In this document: piece after piece, positions 59,380 through 64,000 of the stretch
Numbering within the stretch: position 1 is the first letter of the stretch
Layout: every line of letters starts with the position of its first letter
DNA from: Perkinsus olseni
Taxonomy: Eukaryota; Perkinsozoa; Perkinsida; Perkinsidae
DNA length: 64,000 nt
Reading direction: 5' to 3'
Assembly (NCBI GenBank): GCA_013115135.1
Contig: JABANP010000024.1
Coordinates: 186,001-250,000 of the forward strand
Notes under the pieces: generated by a model
Database searches by the model: none
What the model saw: only the letters and a program-made list of their open reading frames with translations
Told to the model about the DNA's origin: nothing
Program-made: the position numbers and the translations under genes

Positions 59380-59805
59380 CTAGTGACATCGCTGGAATGT
59401 TCGGTATCTCCTCCGCCCGAACATTTGATACCTCAGCTTCAAGTTAACTTCATCCTCCGACTCATCGTACTGGATTCTGTGCATATCTGAGGACTTCACG
59501 TTACGATAGAAGATACTAAATCTCATGCTCTTAAAATCAACGTCGATTATACCGGAAGTGCTGTTGTACTTGTAGGGGATACCACGGACCAGTATCGAAG
59601 GGAACCGATGGCCAGACGAAGGAATGAAGAACCTAGTCGTGCTATAAGCCATGTGGGTAGAGTTACCGAAGGACAGACGGAACTCTTTTCCCCAAAGGTC
59701 TGACTTTGCATAGTAACAGAAGTCTTTCCCTGCGGGTCCGTTACCACTCTGTGCAGGCACCGCCACGGACAGGATCAAAGTGACCAAGTAACCCAGCAGA
59801 GCCAT
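59380..59805 (-). CDS. FCYY-family secreted protein, copy C (intact)
   Basis: 141 residues. The signal peptide is MALLGYLVTLILSVAVPAQS, then GNGPAGKDFCYYAKSDLWGK, FRLSFGNSTHMAYSTTRFFI, RFPSILVRGIPYKYNSTSGI, SIFYRNVKSSDMHRIQYD and an end with FQRCH. Compared with copy B the middle strands are most conserved. Changes concentrate in the loop before RFPSI, with a two-residue deletion (SSGHRF for SPGKSRF), and in the C-terminal strand. Both Cys are kept. Secreted, function unknown. Confidence 0.82.
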   Translation of the reverse strand: MALLGYLVTLILSVAVPAQSGNGPAGKDFCYYAKSDLWGKEFRLSFGNSTHMAYSTTRFFIPSSGHRFPSILVRGIPYKYNSTSGIIDVDFKSMRFSIFYRNVKSSDMHRIQYDESEDEVNLKLRYQMFGRRRYRTFQRCH

Positions 59806-60150
59806 TGACGCGAGTGGGAAGAGTAGAAAAACTGCCAGAGGATAAATTTGCGATCCCTACAATAAATCGAGTTGTTGTATGACCTGGTCTCGAGCTCAAT
59901 ATCGATAGGATATCCTCGAAGTTCATCCAGATATTTCAGTTTGTTTCCATTGTCTAACTTGCGTGACTCGTGAAGAGAAGGAGACAGATTGCCCGCACAC
60001 GTCGTGTGGTAGGGGCTATGCGCTCAATAGTATATGGGCCTACCAGAGCTAGATTACACAGTAGAGATGCAGTGAACAACCTAGCAGCGCCATGAAGCTC
60101 CGTGCCGCCTAAACTGCGTCACGAGTTACGTCACGGTTTACGTCACGAGT

Positions 60151-61268
60151 TCCGCCGGGGCGAAACCTGTGTGGTGATAGTCACAGTTCCCGTATACGTA
60201 AGCGGATCCTGCCAGGAGGAAAGCGGGCTTGTCCGGATGTTCCTCATGAGAAAAAATACTTATGGATGCGCCATATGCACCCCTCATACCACCCCCACTG
60301 TGTGGGGACGGGTACCGCCCGCGAGTGACGTAGTCTCTGTGAAATACGCAGGGGGAAGCAAGGCACACTCCATTACAAGTTGCGTCATGATGACGATACG
60401 CGGCAATATGACCAGCACGGCAATGGAACCCGCGAGCTTGCAATACATGCGGCTATAAACCAGCCGCAACCGAGCGATTGGATTGATGGAGACTCATTGC
60501 TCCGCTTGATTCTGGAACCCGAGCTCTGCTCCTCGACCCGTTGAACCGACGCGCGACAGATGAATAGTAAAAGGATGCAGTTTAGGCAGCTCAAATCCGC
60601 GGAAAGACGCCCCTGATTATCCAATACAGCACAATGAGTTGCTGCCAAATTGGTTGCCAATCACGATGATCGAAGCCTTTATCGGGCGTGCCAACGCTGG
60701 TTCCGGCTTGGACTTTCGCCAACGTGCTCAGTTGGCGACGCTTTGCAGCGTTGACATGCAGCACAACCAGGAAAGCAGTCGATAAGCTCACCTCAGGGGA
60801 ACCGCAGCTTGACATGGTATATAGGCGAGGGACCCTCGCCGAGGCCCTCGGCCCGAGGGTCTAAGATTTCGATGTGTAGCATGTGAGCGGCATGGTAGTT
60901 ATGGTACGTAGCAGAAATTGGTGTCTCCGTAACGGGTTTCACCTATCCTCGCTTGTAATGTCACGGTTCCACGCGTTCTCAGTAGCTACGAAAGATCAGG
61001 CGGTGCTCACAGTGGGTCACCGCGCAGGAACTAGATAGGTAAGGAAGTTCGAGGAGGAGTGTGCGCTAAGCTGGGGCTCGGGGTAGAACAATCAGCCTCT
61101 CGAGACACAAGAGTCTGCCGACACAAAGTTATAGTCGGAGATAGAGTATATTCTTCGGCTCATTTAATGAGCCTCATTGTAGTAAATTAAACTGAACTCA
61201 AAGCGCTTGTTATGAGTAAAGGTCGTAGGCTCAGTGATGGTGGTAAAGCAGCTCCTGTGATGAAGGCG
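60151..61268. other. No gene supported
   Basis: A + frame at 60102-60458 begins in the CGTCA cluster and has low protein character; a - frame overlaps it. Nothing else is recognised. Confidence 0.35.
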
Positions 61269-61936
61269 ACCAGGAGCCGGTCAAAGTGCTCTGATTTCCG
61301 AGTCCAAGTTCTCGGAAAAGCGGCTTTTCCGAGCTCGGATAAAAACTATGAATTAAAGTGCGTTCTAAAATCCGAGCTTTTTTCCGAGCTCGGAAATCGT
61401 GGTACTCGGTTCCAAGTGAGACGATTCCACGATTGTCGATTAAAGTGCTGAGCTTTCCGAGTTGCAAGTTCAAAAAGTTTTCAGGGTCTTTGGACTCCCC
61501 GGAAATCCGGACCCGAGCTCAGAAAACCCGCAAAACCACTCGCCAACAATGAGCGCTCACTCATAGAAAACCATCGAGTCTTCGCCAAGAAATCCCGACA
61601 GGAAGAAACGCTTCCCGCGCGCAAAGATTCGCGGCGTTCCACTCTTTCCGAGTTACTCGGGAAACACCTAAATATTGAGTATTTTTCCGAGGCCGAGCTC
61701 GTGATGCCGTTGAGCACTTTAATTCGGGGAAAGTGACTCGGTCCGAGTTCTCGGAAAAAGCCCTCGGGAAATCCACTTTTTCGAGGGATCGCACTTTAAT
61801 CCGTGGACTCTCGGAATGGGACTTCCAAGGCTCGGAACTCGGTAACCGAGTACTTGGGCTCGGAACTCGGTAACCGAGTACTTGGACTCGGAACTCGGAA
61901 CGCCTTAGCACTTTAATCGGCTCCTGGTGACCGAGC
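61266..61936. mobile_element. Foldback-type repeat element with inverted ends and internal CTCGGAA repeats
   Basis: The left end ACCAGGAGCCGGTCAAAGTG is mirrored at the right by ACCAGGAGCCGATTAAAGTG in reverse complement (right end near 61935), followed inward on both sides by CCGAGTCCAAGT. The interior is packed with CTCGGAA/TTCCGAG words and AAAGTGC/GCACTTT in both orientations. It holds a tandem of about 28 bases (CTCGGAACTCGGTAACCGAG) near 61.83-61.89 kb. No transposase is seen. Confidence 0.7.
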
Positions 61937-62720
61937 TGAGCCATCGGTGCGAGTAGAGAGAAACTTGGCAAAAAACTGTAACCGATTCGGTTGAACCGAA
62001 GTGAACCCGCGGCTCCGTAGCCGTGTGACACAAGGAGCCGCAGAATTTCGTCAGAAACTTCCTTCTCTCTTTAACGCATGGTGCGCCCAAACCGCATTCA
62101 AGGGGGTCCTCGTGAGTGCTGGCACTATTCAAGCACACCGCAGTTGGAAACCGCCTGCTCCGAACAGGGGTTGCAAGGGAGGCCGAACCACACTCAAGGA
62201 AGCGTCGACCGGTATACTCCCATGCGAGGCCGGAACGAACCGAAAATAATTCGAGGCGCACTGAGCGCTTGGGGAGTTATTGGGACTGCGGCTCCTTCCG
62301 CGTGAGGTGTGCCACGTCACTGTTTGAATTAGCACTGCTATGCACACAGTGGTGGCCCACCTTTGATGAGCTTGCGTGCTGTTTATAGCGGGTAATGCGG
62401 GTCAGAACAGACATGTCTCCATTCTTGGTAGCAATCTCACGTTGGAGGGTCGGCGTAGGGGAAATTACCACGCAGAGGGGCGCAATAATCCGTACGTCCA
62501 AGGCCGCAGTACTTCAATCGCGTTCACTGCTAGAGCTAGAAGAGCTCTTGGCAGCTTTGCCTTTTACAAATTGCTTATGGTTGTTACCGAACTCACTCAA
62601 ACACAATCAACTTCAGCGGAACTCCGAGTTCAAGTTAGCCCCACTTATGGAGCCACTCGGCTCGAGCCGTTAAGAAAGAATGGGCTCTTCTTACGGAGCA
62701 TTAGATAGGTTCGAGGGGAA
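61937..62720. other. No gene supported
   Basis: Short overlapping frames only, between the foldback element and FCYY copy D. Confidence 0.4.
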
Positions 62721-63144
62721 TCACCAACGGCACCGGCCGTATGTCAGGGCGACGAGATCATATTTCATCCTCATCCTCACTCGTTCCTTACGCCCTTCAT
62801 ACTTCATCGTGCGTATACGCAAAGATTTAACGGCAGGCCAAGCTTCGGTGTTCTTGGCCTTGACAGTAATGATATCGGAGATAGGGTTGTACTCATAGGG
62901 GGCATCACGTACAAGAATCGATGGAGATCTGCTTCTTGGACGCCGGAAAATAGTGAAAGAAGTCATACTGAGACTTACTTCGGAGAAGTTGGAAAAGGAC
63001 AGACGATACTCGCTTGCCAACCAGAAAAAAATACCCTGCATCGTAGTCGTACCAACAGAACTCTTTCCCGGCAGGACCGATTCCACTGTGCACAGAGATG
63101 GCCGAAGCCAAGAGCAAGGTGATTACGTAACCGAAGCGAGCCAT
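62721..63144 (-). pseudogene. FCYY-family secreted protein, copy D, diverged and frameshifted
   Basis: A signal peptide from ATG 63144 (MARFGYVITLLLASAISVHS) and GIGPAGKEFCWYDYDAG are in one frame. The rest of the family pattern (SEYRLSFSNFSEVSLSM, SPSILVRDAPYEYNPISDI, YGRCRW at the end) is in another. The shift falls in a run of seven A on the + strand near 63.03 kb (T on -). It could be a sequencing error, in which case the gene is an intact but diverged member. Relative to B and C the identity is far lower, so this is an old copy. Confidence 0.65.
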
Positions 63145-63919
63145 TAGTACGGGCGGTAGGAATTCCGAAAAACTGAATGAATATGGAGCTCGATGCCTCA
63201 AATGCTTGATGATGGCTCGAGTCAGCAGCGTGCGCCCCCACGGCCAAGACGAAAACAAGCAGACATGCGTGAATATGCGGCTAGCTGGTTAGAGTCGGAT
63301 AGAATTGCGGCTATTGAACCTCCGAACGGCCAGAATACTCTGAGCAATCTTAAGTCGAATTTCTGAGTTATACGTTACACAAGTCTCTACGAGCAAGCTG
63401 TAACCAACTTCAAAACCAGCCGGATGCACCTTCACTCACATCCGAGGCTTCCGAAAGACTTGCACCGCCCGGGAAGTAACGAATCAGCACCGCCGAAACA
63501 ACCCCAATAGAGTTGCGTGAGATATCCCGGAAGGAGCAACCGGTGAATGAGCAACGACACAATGTCTCTGAAGGAGGCTCACACACCCCTCCGTCGTGAA
63601 CTACGCTCGTGAACCGGAGAGCCCCGGGTCGCGACCGCCCTAAATCACGAGGGATTGGTGTACCCCTACTGTATACAGAGCATCTCACTCCTGCAACCCC
63701 CAGTGTACGACGCTCTGATAAGTTTTGTCTAAAATGGGTTGCAACGCACGAGCCAGTCGCGAACTGGTTGCAGAACGCAATAGTGACACTTGATAGAAAG
63801 CGTTGCTCCGAAGTGGACTCGACCAAAAAGATCACCTGTCGCGAGCTACTATACCAGAGGAAGGGTTATGGAAGTGAGGAAAACCGGTTAAGAAAAATCA
63901 AGGCGACCTTGAAAGGAAT
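63145..63919. other. No gene supported
   Basis: Frames at 63410-63835 (-) and 63609-63923 (+) overlap and lack motifs. Confidence 0.4.
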
Positions 63920-64000
63920 CTAACATCGCCGAAAAGTTTGCACCGCCGCCTTCTTGAACAGCTTGCTTCTCATCCTCAGCCTCAGCTCATCCTCCAACTC
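63920..64000 (-). CDS. FCYY-family secreted protein, copy E, 3' end only
   Basis: The last 26 codons before the window edge read ELEDELRLRMRSKLFKKAAV, then QTFRRC and a stop at 63920. This matches the C-terminal strand and final FxRC of the family (B: VDEVKLKIRYELVQRRKY). Acidic/basic spacing is closest to copy D. The rest lies to the right of the window. Confidence 0.5.
   Translation of the reverse strand, partial: ELEDELRLRMRSKLFKKAAVQTFRRC

Larger units (their letters stand above)
58231..60150. repeat. Dispersed repeat unit 3
   Basis: Third copy of the unit. It matches unit 1 from its left edge, including CAGGATCCCGCTGTTTCGA, and unit 2 through the CGTCA cluster at the right. It carries the mini-ORF at 58564 (+) and intact FCYY copy C (-). 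Confidence 0.8.

Noticed and set aside
49101..60150. CRISPR-like or satellite array
   Set aside because: The repeated units are about 2 kb, diverged and gene-bearing, with no short regular repeat-spacer pattern.

Overview
The window looks like nuclear DNA of an alveolate protist, most probably a Perkinsus species (inference, about 0.6-0.7). The evidence is a fused DHFR-thymidylate synthase gene, many genes broken by short GT-AG introns (14 in DHFR-TS, 42-163 nt), small intergenic gaps, 3' splice-site-like AGs a few tens of bases before start codons (as expected if a spliced leader is trans-spliced on), and several families of secreted, threonine- or cysteine-containing proteins. No bacterial operon, rRNA or CRISPR array is present.

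Layout. 1.4-2.9 kb (+): a secreted protein made of four ~123-residue repeats. 3.3-12.2 kb (-): one very large intron-rich gene, or two adjoining ones, with Cache-like sensor segments, a MIR-like motif, long RIH-like helical regions and a RIH-associated domain; it resembles the cytosolic part of IP3/ryanodine receptors, but no pore segment follows. 12.4-22.4 kb (+): a membrane-anchored PC-esterase (TBL/CAS1-like), a lumazine-synthase-like protein with altered catalytic residues, a complete 15-exon DHFR-TS, and a TBC-domain Rab GAP. 22.8-29.0 kb: a recent tandem duplication of a divergent pair, a Thr-rich mucin-like secreted protein (-) and an MDH-fold dehydrogenase (+). The dehydrogenase has Gln where malate dehydrogenases have the specificity Arg. 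30.4-31.3 kb (-): a ZRANB2-like protein with two RanBP2 zinc fingers. 31.4-41.8 kb (-): three tandem bestrophin-type anion channel genes. 43.1-44.1 kb (-): a two-domain FEX/CrcB fluoride exporter. 46.2-47.5 kb (+): an intronless C2HC zinc-finger protein ending in a CaaX-like motif. 47.5-48.3 kb: an AT-rich element with terminal inverted repeats. 48.4-48.9 kb (+): a small, probably mitochondrial, membrane protein.

49-64 kb is a repeat-rich accessory region. A unit of about 2 kb occurs three times. It carries a tiny signal-peptide ORF on + and a ~140-residue secreted protein with an FCYY motif on -. Two family members are intact (55.6 and 59.4 kb), one is 5'-truncated (50.9 kb), one is frameshifted (62.7 kb), and the end of a fifth reaches the window edge. 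Two other secreted proteins and a foldback-type repeat lie among them.

Functional themes are ion handling (three bestrophins, a fluoride exporter, an IP3R/RyR-like protein), folate/flavin metabolism, and expanding secreted families. Exon joins were made by eye from frame, GT/AG sites and family motifs. DHFR-TS, lumazine synthase, ZRANB2 and the 48.4 kb gene join to complete frames. The Cache-MIR-RIH, bestrophin, TBC and FEX models are incomplete at some junctions.
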